Assembly (NCBI GenBank): GCA_020861125.1
Contig: JAJBSZ010000180.1
Location: forward strand, 1 to 7,652
Direction of reading: 5' to 3'
DNA from: Planctomycetota bacterium
Lineage (GTDB): Bacteria; Planctomycetota; SZUA-567
DNA length: 7,652 bases
The notes below the pieces were generated by a model. The model was given only the letters and a program-made list of their open reading frames with translations. It had not been told where the DNA came from and did no database searches. The translations under genes were made by a program, and so were the position numbers. Shown piece by piece: positions 1 through 6,037 of the stretch. Within the stretch, counting starts at the first letter, position 1; the number at the start of each line of letters is the position of its first letter.

Positions 1-538
1 CCGAATCGTAGGGGATGAATTTCACCTGGACGCCGGCCTTTTCCTCGAACAGGGCGACGTTGATCGGCCAGACGCCGGCCGAGGCGGAGCCGATCTTGAT
101 CCGGCCCGGGTTCTCCCTGGCCGCCGCCACCAGGTCCCCGATGGAATTGATCGGCGAGTCGGCAGCCACGCACAGGGCGCCGAAGTCCTCGGCCACCACC
201 GCCACCGGCGCCAGTTTCAGCACGTCCACCTGCGGCTGGCCGGTGTACTGCATCATCACCACCGACTGCGAGTGCAGGTAGAGGGAATGGCCGTCCGGCT
301 TCGAGGTGGCGACCTTGACCGCCGCCACGCCGCCGTTGGCGCCCTGGAGATTTTCCGGAATGATGTCGGCGCCGATGACCTCCGACATGCCGGGGATGAG
401 CGCCCGGGCCAAGAGGTCATTGCCGCCGCCGGGGGCGTTGCCGATGTAGAAGGTGACCTTGCCGCTCGGGTAGTCGCCGGCCACGACGGCGGCGGACAGG
501 GCGAGACAGGCGACGAGGAAAAGGAAAGCTTTTTTCAT
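1..538 (-). CDS. tctC: Second TctC-family (Bug) periplasmic binding protein, 3' part cut by window edge
   Basis: Solute-binding protein of the tripartite tricarboxylate transporter (TTT) family, which captures a carboxylate in the periplasm and delivers it to TctA/TctB. Only the first 179 residues are present; the frame is open to the left edge. Residues 1-20 form a Sec signal peptide (two lysines, then a hydrophobic stretch ending near AVVAG). Cys11 in LVAC loosely resembles a lipobox but sits very early, so a soluble periplasmic protein is more likely. The family's glycine-rich ligand loop is seen as APGGGNDLLAR (35-45), followed by NGG around 68-70, KPDGHSLYL (80-88) and ARENPGRIKIG (140-150). 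The start is set by AGGAG at 545-549, six bases before ATG. It lies 88 nt after tctA, at the end of the visible operon. It differs clearly from the other TctC of the locus, so it is not a recent copy. Substrate unknown. Confidence 0.93.
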   Translation of the reverse strand, partial: MKKAFLFLVACLALSAAVVAGDYPSGKVTFYIGNAPGGGNDLLARALIPGMSEVIGADIIPENLQGANGGVAAVKVATSKPDGHSLYLHSQSVVMMQYTGQPQVDVLKLAPVAVVAEDFGALCVAADSPINSIGDLVAAARENPGRIKIGSASAGVWPINVALFEEKAGVQVKFIPYDS

Positions 539-626
539 TTTGTTCTCCTGGATGTAACGGTGAGGAAGACCAGGCCGGACGGACGGTGCCGTCGAACGGG
601 CGGAACGGCTCAGGCGTGACGGGACC
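539..626 (-). other. tctA to second tctC spacer with short inverted repeat
   Basis: This 88-nt spacer holds the ribosome site of the downstream binding protein (545-549) and a small perfect inverted repeat, GACGG-CA-CCGTC on the transcribed strand, at 582-593. No T-run follows the repeat, so it is not a convincing intrinsic terminator. No clear promoter was seen. The spacer may simply separate translation of the two genes. Confidence 0.4.
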
Positions 627-2144
627 TCAGGGAAGGCGCCGTCCGCTCTCCCGGAAGGCGCGGCGGTTTTCGTACCATTTCATGATGATCGGACTCGCCA
701 CCGAGACGAGGGAGATGGCGACCAGAACCAGAACGATGGGGCTGGCGAACATCGGCCAGAGGCTGCCCTGGTTGACCTGGAGCACCCGGCGGAAATTGCT
801 CTCCGCCATGGGACCGAGGATGATGCCCAGCACCACCGGCGCCGAGCTGAACCCGAGCTTCCGCAGGAAAAAGCCGAAGCCGCCGAAGATCATCATGACG
901 ATCACGTCGAACAGGGAGTTGCGGATGGAATAGGAACCGATGACGCAGAGGCTGAAGATGAGCGGGATCATCAGGGCCGCCGGCACGCCCAGCACCCGGA
1001 CGAACAGGCTGGAGCCGATCAGGCCGAGGATGAGCATAGCGATGTTCGCCAGAATCAGGCCGGCGAAAAAGGCGTAGGTTGTCGGCGCCTGTTCGCTGAA
1101 CAGGCTCGGCCCCGGCCGCAGGCCCTGGATCATCAGGCCGCCCAGGAATATGGCGGTGACCGAATTGCCGGGGATGCCGAGGGTGAGGAGCGGGATGAGC
1201 GAGCCGCCGGTGACGCCGTTGTTGGCCGCCTCGGAAGCGGCGACGCCCTCCGGGTTGCCGTGGCCGAAGCTGGCCTTGTCCCGGGAAAAGCGCACCGCCT
1301 CGTTGTAGCCGATGAAGGAGGCGATGTCGCCGCCGGCGGCGGGAATGATGCCGATGAGGGTGCCGATGACCGAGGATCGGATCATGGTCGCCTTCATGGC
1401 CAGGAGTTCGCGCCAGGATATCCGGACCCGGCCGGTTTTGATTTCGGCGCCGGCGTCGCCGTCCGCCGCCGCGGTGTAGTCGTCCAGCATCATCAGCACC
1501 TGCGAGGCCGAGAACAGGCCGATGAGGGCGGGGATGATGGAGATGCCCTCGAAGAGCTCCAGCCGGTTGAAGGTGAAGCGGGCGTAGCCGTTGATCGGAT
1601 CCATGCCGATGGTGCCGACCAGCAGGCCGATGATGCCGGCCATCACCCCCTTCACCATGTTCTTGGCGGAGAAGGCGGAGATGACGGTCAGGCCGAAAAT
1701 GGCCACGGCAAAATACTCGCCCGGGCCGAACAAGAGGGCCAGCCGGGCCAGCGGCGGGGCGATCAGGATAAGGCACAACGCGGAAAAGATCCCGCCGGTG
1801 AACGAGGCGACGGTGGCGACGGCCAGGGCCTTGCCGCCCTGCCCCTGGTTGGTCATCGGAAAGCCGTCGTAGGAGGTGGCGGCCGAGGCGGGGGTGCCGG
1901 GGGTGTTCAAGAGAATCGCGGAAATCGAACCGCCGTACATCGAGCCGCAGTAGGCCCCGGCCAGGAAGATCAGGCCGGTGGCGGGCTGGAAGCCGAAGGT
2001 GACGGGGATGAGCAGCCCCACGGCCATGGTCGAGGTCAACCCGGGCAGCGCCCCGAAAAAGATGCCGATGCCGGTGCCGAGAAACGCCATCAGCAGGTTG
2101 ATGGGCGCCATGGCGGTGGCAAAGCCGGTGAACATGTGCTGCAT
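627..2144 (-). CDS. tctA: TctA-family large membrane subunit of tripartite tricarboxylate transporter
   Basis: Large permease subunit (505 aa, the usual family length of about 500) of a TTT system, which with TctB drives ion-coupled uptake of a carboxylate across the inner membrane. The protein is hydrophobic almost throughout, with about ten to twelve membrane segments. The two pseudo-symmetric halves of the family are visible. The first has GALPGLTSTMAVGLLIP (31-47) and YGGSISAILLNTPGTPAS (70-87). The second has GIIPAAGGDIASFIGYNEA (265-283) and TLGIPGNSVTAIFLGGLMIQ (321-340). Each half carries the Asn/Gly-Pro-Gly type loop expected near the substrate site. A family-typical C-terminal stretch, GSYSIRNSLFDVIVMMIFGG, spans 403-422. 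The start at 2144 is supported by GGGAG at 2153-2157; Met4 is possible but less well placed. It follows tctB after 60 nt. TctA does not reveal the substrate, which is usually set by TctC. Confidence 0.97.
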   Translation of the reverse strand: MQHMFTGFATAMAPINLLMAFLGTGIGIFFGALPGLTSTMAVGLLIPVTFGFQPATGLIFLAGAYCGSMYGGSISAILLNTPGTPASAATSYDGFPMTNQGQGGKALAVATVASFTGGIFSALCLILIAPPLARLALLFGPGEYFAVAIFGLTVISAFSAKNMVKGVMAGIIGLLVGTIGMDPINGYARFTFNRLELFEGISIIPALIGLFSASQVLMMLDDYTAAADGDAGAEIKTGRVRISWRELLAMKATMIRSSVIGTLIGIIPAAGGDIASFIGYNEAVRFSRDKASFGHGNPEGVAASEAANNGVTGGSLIPLLTLGIPGNSVTAIFLGGLMIQGLRPGPSLFSEQAPTTYAFFAGLILANIAMLILGLIGSSLFVRVLGVPAALMIPLIFSLCVIGSYSIRNSLFDVIVMMIFGGFGFFLRKLGFSSAPVVLGIILGPMAESNFRRVLQVNQGSLWPMFASPIVLVLVAISLVSVASPIIMKWYENRRAFRESGRRLP

Positions 2145-2204
2145 GCAATCGTCTCCCTGTTGGCATACACGCGGGGGCTGCCGTAGCCGTGCCGGTCGGG
2201 GCGG

Positions 2205-2636
2205 TCAATACCAAATGGGCTGGGGCATGGGAATTTTCAGCAGGTATTCGAACACCAGGTAAATGGCCAGGGGATAGCCGATGGCGGTGGCCGCCACGTA
2301 CGCCCATTTCCGGTAGCGGAGCACCTGGGACAGGGCGACGACGAAGACGGCGCTCGCCAGGTAGTAGCCGAGGACATGGATGCCGGCGACGTACCCGACG
2401 CACAGCCCGGCGCCGAAGAGGACCCGGCCGTGGTGCTTGATGCCGAGGGAGCGGCCGACGCCGTCCGGACCCGGCCCCCGGACCAGCAGCGCGGCGGCGC
2501 AGAGGGCGAGGAGCACGGTGAGCGCCCGGGGGAGAATCGCCGCGCCCCGGGGATAGCCGAGGGTGAGGTAGAAGGCGTAGCCGGCGATGGCGATGACGAC
2601 GACGGCCACGATGCGGATGGTCGAGACGGTGCGCAC
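2205..2636 (-). CDS. tctB: TctB-family small membrane subunit of tripartite tricarboxylate transporter, GTG start
   Basis: Small membrane subunit (143 aa) of the TTT transporter, required with TctA for uptake although its exact role is poorly defined. About four hydrophobic segments are visible, near residues 8-25, 36-53, 70-105 (probably broken at the Gly-Tyr-Tyr around 90-92) and 111-133. The YPRGAAILPRAL stretch (28-39) and the C-terminal FEYLLKIPMPQP (129-140) are typical of TctB. The open frame extends about 50 codons upstream, but that part is non-hydrophobic and overlaps the end of tctC. The GTG at 2636 is chosen because AGGGGAG (2645-2651) lies eight bases before it and the TctB-like sequence begins just there; no ATG fits. 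It sits 43 nt after tctC and 60 nt before tctA, the common C-B-A order. Confidence 0.93.
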   Translation of the reverse strand: MRTVSTIRIVAVVVIAIAGYAFYLTLGYPRGAAILPRALTVLLALCAAALLVRGPGPDGVGRSLGIKHHGRVLFGAGLCVGYVAGIHVLGYYLASAVFVVALSQVLRYRKWAYVAATAIGYPLAIYLVFEYLLKIPMPQPIWY

Positions 2637-2644
2637 GATCGGTT

Positions 2645-2651
2645 CTCCCCT
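2645..2651 (-). promoter_or_regulatory. Ribosome binding site that decides the tctB GTG start
   Basis: AGGGGAG on the transcribed strand, eight bases before GTG at 2636. No in-frame ATG lies near it, and the upstream ATG option would place tctB translation inside the tctC coding region. Confidence 0.75.
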
Positions 2652-2679
2652 GTTCTGGACGCCGCTGTTTCCCGAATGG

Positions 2680-3657
2680 TCAGTGCCCAAGGCCCAGGCG
2701 TTCCACCACCGGCTTGAAGCCGTTGTACTGGTCCATGTAGTAGGCCTTGAACTCCGCCCCGTCCATGTAGCGGATGGGCAGGCCGGCATTGCGCATCTTC
2801 TCGATGTATTCCGGGTCCTGGGTGGCCTCGTGCAGCCGGTCGCGGAGGTAGGCGACGATCTCCGGCGGCGTGCCCTTGGGCGCCACCAGACCCCGCGCCG
2901 ACGAATAGGAAATGTCCACCCCTTGCTCCTTCATGGTCGGCAGGTCCGGATATTCCTCGAGGCGCTCCGGATTGAAGACGCCGAGGAGGATGGCCTCGCC
3001 GGACTCCAGGGCGCTCAGCGCCTCGGACGTCTTGGGCAGCGACGCGTCGGTGTGGCCGCCCAGCATTGACGTGACGCTCTGGTTGGCGCCATCGAAGGCG
3101 ATGGGGTTCAGTTTGACGCCCATGACGTCGGACATCATCTCCACCACCAGATGGCTGTCGGTGCCGGCGCCGGAGGTGCCGACGGTGAGGAGCCCCGGGT
3201 TCTCCCGGGCGTAGGCCAGGAACTCGTCGAAGGTCTCGAACTTGCCGCCCTTCCGGACCATCAGGAGCGCCGGGTCGTCCACCAACAGCATGATCGGCTC
3301 GAAATCCCGGAAGTCGTAGTTGACCTGGTTCATCAGCGGCACCAGCACCATGGCCGGGATGTTATTGAGGGCGATGGTGTAGCCGTCGGGCCGTGAGGCG
3401 GCGAGGGAGGCCCAGCCGATGGCGCCGCCGGCGCCGGGCTTGTTCTGCACCACCAGCGGCGCGCCCAGATACTTCTCGGCGACGCCGGCCAGGATGCGGC
3501 AGCCGATGTCGGAGCCGCCGCCCGCGCCCCAGGGCACGATGAAGTTGACCGGCTTGTTCGGGTAGCCGCCCGGACCGTCGCCGGCCCGGACGCCGACGCC
3601 GACGAAGAGGAGCGCCGCCGCCAGTGCGCCCAATGTTTTCAGCTGACGTTTCTGCAT
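2680..3657 (-). CDS. tctC: TctC-family (Bug) periplasmic solute-binding protein
   Basis: Complete binding protein of 325 aa, the normal size for the family, expected to bind a carboxylate in the periplasm and pass it to TctA/TctB. Residues 1-26 form a Sec signal peptide (MQKRQLK, a hydrophobic core, then VRAGD with cleavage likely after Ala25). The mature protein opens with YPNKPVNFIVPWGAGGGSD (32-50), the family's first ligand loop, followed by NKPGAGGAIG (72-81), RPDGYTIALNN (89-99), a GTSGAGTDSHL loop (160-170) that usually contacts the carboxylate, and a C-terminal lobe including YPDLPTMKEQG (236-246). GGAGG at 3664-3668, six bases before ATG 3657, sets the start and excludes a 46-codon upstream extension. 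It follows a hairpin-containing spacer after the aldolase and leads the C-B-A transporter block. The ligand cannot be predicted from the sequence alone. Confidence 0.96.
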   Translation of the reverse strand: MQKRQLKTLGALAAALLFVGVGVRAGDGPGGYPNKPVNFIVPWGAGGGSDIGCRILAGVAEKYLGAPLVVQNKPGAGGAIGWASLAASRPDGYTIALNNIPAMVLVPLMNQVNYDFRDFEPIMLLVDDPALLMVRKGGKFETFDEFLAYARENPGLLTVGTSGAGTDSHLVVEMMSDVMGVKLNPIAFDGANQSVTSMLGGHTDASLPKTSEALSALESGEAILLGVFNPERLEEYPDLPTMKEQGVDISYSSARGLVAPKGTPPEIVAYLRDRLHEATQDPEYIEKMRNAGLPIRYMDGAEFKAYYMDQYNGFKPVVERLGLGH

Positions 3658-3663
3658 GCTTTT

Positions 3664-3668
3664 CCTCC
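3664..3668 (-). promoter_or_regulatory. Strong ribosome binding site of the first tctC
   Basis: GGAGG on the transcribed strand, six bases before ATG at 3657. This is the strongest ribosome site in the window and suits the high expression usual for binding proteins. It also fixes the start directly before the signal peptide. Confidence 0.8.
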
Positions 3669-3698
3669 GAAAGATAATCGGGATTCCCACTGCCACTG

Positions 3699-3727
3699 CC
3701 GGCGCGGCGGGACAGCCCGCCGGCCGG
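3699..3727 (-). repeat. Long GC-rich hairpin between aldolase and tctC
   Basis: An inverted repeat one base after the aldolase stop codon. The inner stem 3705-3711 pairs with 3716-3722 (CGGCGGG with CCCGCCG) around a four-base loop. The outer stem 3699-3703 pairs with 3723-3727 (CCGGC with GCCGG). One unpaired G at 3704 separates them. This gives 12 G-C pairs in total. No T-run follows in the direction of transcription, so it does not look like an intrinsic terminator. A role in RNA stability or processing at the enzyme/transporter boundary is an inference. Confidence 0.7.
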
Positions 3728-3728
3728 G

Positions 3729-4718
3729 TCACGCCAGTTTTTTCGCTGTTTCCTCGAATAGGGCCTCGGACGGGTTGATCTTGTCCCGCTGGCACACCTC
3801 CCAGATCAGCCGGTGCAGGGACACGCCGTGCCGCTCCGCCGCCGCCTTGGCGAACTTCATGAAGCTGGAGTGGAACCCGGCCAGGCCGAAGACCACGTCG
3901 ATGGCCGGCACGAAGTTCTCGGCGCCGAGGGCGGCGGCCCCGGTCTTCTCGATGAAGTCGAGAATGCCGAAGACGTCGACGCCGGTGTCCTTGCCCAGCC
4001 GCTGGAAGACCACGGCCAGCATCTCGGTGGGGGCGTTGCCGGCGCTCCGGGCGAAGCCGCAGAGGGAGCAGTCGAGAACGTCGATGCCGACCCGGTTGGC
4101 GGCCATGGCGTTGGCCACCGACAGGCCCAGGTTGTTGTGGCCGTGGAAACCGACCGGAACCGGCACCGCCGCTTGCACCGCCGTGCAGTAGCGCTCCACC
4201 TCGTCCGGCATGAAGGAACCGGTGGAGTCCATGATGTGGATGACCTGGGCGCCATAGCCGGCGACCTTGCGGGCGTCCTCGGCCAAGGCCTCGGCCGTCG
4301 TCGCCCAGGCCTTCATCAGGCTGAAGCGGGTCTCGATGCCGGCGTCCCGCGCCTCGCGGATGGTCTTTTCCGCCACCTCGACGCCGCCGACGTTGGCGCC
4401 GATGCGGCTAAAGGCGAAGCCGTTTTCCCGCAGCTTGTCGATCTCCGGCCGGCCACCGAACTTGGGCTGCAGGAACATGCCGAGCCGGGCCTGGTTGGTG
4501 AACGGCTTGGTCGCCGCGATGTAGTCGTCGTCGGTCGGGGTGCCGGGCGCGCAGAGCGTGTGGCTGGATCCCATGCCGTAGGTGATGCCCACTTCGATGT
4601 TTTTCACGCCGTTGGCGATGAGGCCGCGGGTGACGGTGACGGTGGTGTCGAGGCTGGCGCCGCCGCCGGTGACGCTGCCGCCGTCGCGCAGGGTGCAGTC
4701 AAACAGTTCGATGGCCAT
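3729..4718 (-). CDS. DRE-TIM (HMGL-like) aldolase related to 4-hydroxy-2-oxovalerate aldolase
   Basis: A 329-aa TIM-barrel metal-dependent lyase of the HMGL-like superfamily. Relatives such as DmpG/BphI cleave 4-hydroxy-2-oxo acids to pyruvate and an aldehyde. The N-terminal FDCTLRDGG motif (6-14) supplies the catalytic Arg11 and metal ligand Asp12. HIMDSTGSFMPDEV (161-174) is the typical strand-5 region. GFHGHNNLGLSVANA (190-204) supplies metal ligands His192 and His194. SAGNAPTEML (225-234) matches the DmpG AGNAPTE segment. The C-terminal LAGFHSSFMKFAKAAAERHG (279-298) aligns with the DmpG communication region. By position, the DmpG catalytic His (in RDGMH) is Ser15 here and its active-site Tyr (in VYSSF) is His283, so the substrate or chemistry may differ. 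No acylating aldehyde dehydrogenase partner is present. Start at 4718 follows GAGGAG (4728-4733); the frame is open much further upstream, but that part overlaps the LarA-like gene. Gap to the upstream gene is 26 nt. The family is certain, the reaction is not. Confidence 0.9.
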   Translation of the reverse strand: MAIELFDCTLRDGGSVTGGGASLDTTVTVTRGLIANGVKNIEVGITYGMGSSHTLCAPGTPTDDDYIAATKPFTNQARLGMFLQPKFGGRPEIDKLRENGFAFSRIGANVGGVEVAEKTIREARDAGIETRFSLMKAWATTAEALAEDARKVAGYGAQVIHIMDSTGSFMPDEVERYCTAVQAAVPVPVGFHGHNNLGLSVANAMAANRVGIDVLDCSLCGFARSAGNAPTEMLAVVFQRLGKDTGVDVFGILDFIEKTGAAALGAENFVPAIDVVFGLAGFHSSFMKFAKAAAERHGVSLHRLIWEVCQRDKINPSEALFEETAKKLA

Positions 4719-4727
4719 GCGGTTCTT

Positions 4728-4733
4728 CTCCTC
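4728..4733 (-). promoter_or_regulatory. Ribosome binding site that decides the aldolase start
   Basis: GAGGAG on the transcribed strand, nine bases before ATG 4718. The same frame is open for about 300 codons upstream, but that part is arginine- and proline-rich and antiparallels no known family. The ribosome site and the immediate FDCTLRDGG motif fix the true start here. Confidence 0.7.
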
Positions 4734-4744
4734 TTGTCGGTTTT

Positions 4745-6037
4745 TCAAAGTTGGTCGCGGAGCAGGCGGCCCGCCGCGTCGAAGCGCATCGGGCGCGGGT
4801 CCGAGACCACGGTGAATTCCTCCCGCCCCGTCACGAGGGGCAGATAGCTTTCCGATACCTCGATTTCGCCGAGGCACAGGGTGTTTTTGATCTTCGCCAC
4901 CAGCGCCGTCTCCGGCGTGACCCGGGGGCAGCAGATGATGCCCACCGCGATCGCCTCCCGGTCGTTGTTGACGAACACCGGCAGCTTGCCCGCCATCAGT
5001 TCGGTGGAGGTCATGGCGTTGGTGTAGACGTAATCGAAGTTGATCTTCTTGATCAACCCGAGGGTGGTGACGTCGGCCGGCCCGAGGCCGGTGGCGTTGC
5101 CCATGGTTTCCGGGGTGAGGTCGAGGACGACGATCTTCCGGATGGGCACGGTGGCGAAGCCGGGCAGTCCCGACAGCGGCCGGCCGGTGACGTTCGGGTC
5201 CATGCCGGAACCGGAGATGTTTTTGCCGATCTCCTCGACGATCAGGACGTCGATCTTCGGCAGCAGGAACTTGGCGATGCGCCGCTTTGCCTCGGCGAGC
5301 AGCCGTTTTTCCCCCTCGATAATCGCCGCCGGCGGCAGGGCCTCGATACAGGCGGTTTCGTCGTAGGCGTTCTCCACCAGGCCGAGGGCGAAGAGGATTT
5401 TCCCGGCCCGGAGATGGACCCCGGCCGCCTCCGGCAGAACCTCGGCGAAGGTGTCGAAGCCGCGCTGGTGGAGGGAGGCCGCGCCCTTGTGCTTGCCCAT
5501 GCCGATGGCGATCATCTTGCAGAGACCGCTCTCGATCTCGCCCTTGAAATTCGGATGCGGTTTCACCCGATTGATCACCACGATGCCGTCCGCCTCCCAG
5601 GCCGACCGGTCGCAGTAGACGGGCACGCCGCATGCCAGGGCGCCGATTTCCACCGTCTCCATCGAGGAGACGACGGGACAGCCCATCGACGCCTCGGTGA
5701 TGTTGTAGCCGGCCAGGTATTCCGTCTGGCCTTCGGCCTTGCCGCCGCCGTGGCTGCCCATGGCCGGGAAGATGAACGGTTCGGCGCCGCGTTCCTTCAG
5801 GATGTCGACGACGCAGCGGGTCACGGTGTCGATGTTGGCGACGCCCCGGCTGCCGCCGGTGACGGCGATGCGCTTGCCCCGGAGGTCGGGCAGCGGCACG
5901 GCGGCAACCGCCTCCCGCACCGCGGCCGGAATATCCTCGACCCGGGACGGATCGTAGTTCTGGCGGAGGCGCAGCAGCCGCGGGAAGGCGATGTCGGTGC
6001 CGCCCTGGATGGTGTAGTGCATGCGGTCAGGGAACAT
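4745..6037 (-). CDS. LarA-like (DUF2088) protein of the nickel-pincer hydroxyacid racemase/epimerase superfamily
   Basis: A 430-aa protein similar in length and layout to lactate racemase LarA (about 425 aa), whose superfamily uses a nickel-pincer nucleotide to racemise or epimerise alpha-hydroxy acids. An N-terminal domain begins near DLRGKRIAVTGGSRG (51-65) and includes PAMGSHGGGKAEGQ (91-104, His96). The central motif NRVKPHPNFKGEIESG (156-171, Lys159, His161, Lys165) corresponds to the VKPH region of LarA, and GLCKMIAIGMGKHKGA (171-186, Lys174, His183) follows. This differs from the LarA form, where the cofactor lysine lies ten residues after the histidine; here Lys174 is 13 after His161. 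The C-terminal domain includes VEEIGKNISGSGMDPN (267-282). Start 6037 overlaps the dehydrogenase by 11 nt with a weak GAGAAAG site; Met at 6022 (425 aa) is an alternative. Function as a hydroxyacid racemase, epimerase or isomerase is inferred from the superfamily. It would need LarB, LarC and LarE, which are not in this window. Confidence 0.82.
   Translation of the reverse strand: MFPDRMHYTIQGGTDIAFPRLLRLRQNYDPSRVEDIPAAVREAVAAVPLPDLRGKRIAVTGGSRGVANIDTVTRCVVDILKERGAEPFIFPAMGSHGGGKAEGQTEYLAGYNITEASMGCPVVSSMETVEIGALACGVPVYCDRSAWEADGIVVINRVKPHPNFKGEIESGLCKMIAIGMGKHKGAASLHQRGFDTFAEVLPEAAGVHLRAGKILFALGLVENAYDETACIEALPPAAIIEGEKRLLAEAKRRIAKFLLPKIDVLIVEEIGKNISGSGMDPNVTGRPLSGLPGFATVPIRKIVVLDLTPETMGNATGLGPADVTTLGLIKKINFDYVYTNAMTSTELMAGKLPVFVNNDREAIAVGIICCPRVTPETALVAKIKNTLCLGEIEVSESYLPLVTGREEFTVVSDPRPMRFDAAGRLLRDQL

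Noticed and set aside
521..538. Lipoprotein signal at Cys11 of the second TctC
   Set aside because: The hydrophobic stretch before the Cys is only about seven residues and continues after it to an Ala-rich cleavage region, so an ordinary Sec signal fits better.
1260..2186. A 308-codon plus-strand open frame opposite tctA
   Set aside because: Composition is Gly/Asp/Glu-rich without any domain, and it mirrors the tctA coding frame.
610..2403. A 597-codon minus-strand open frame overlapping tctA and tctB
   Set aside because: Its product is extremely Arg/His/Gly/Pro-rich and runs in another frame through two clear membrane-protein genes.
3813..4847. A 344-codon plus-strand open frame opposite the aldolase
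   Set aside because: Antisense shadow of a gene with clear catalytic motifs; no ribosome site or family resemblance.
4719..5633. Upstream extension of the aldolase frame (about 300 codons), suggesting a fusion protein
   Set aside because: The extension is Arg/Gly/Pro-rich and overlaps the LarA-like gene out of frame; a ribosome site and the family N-terminus define the start at 4718.
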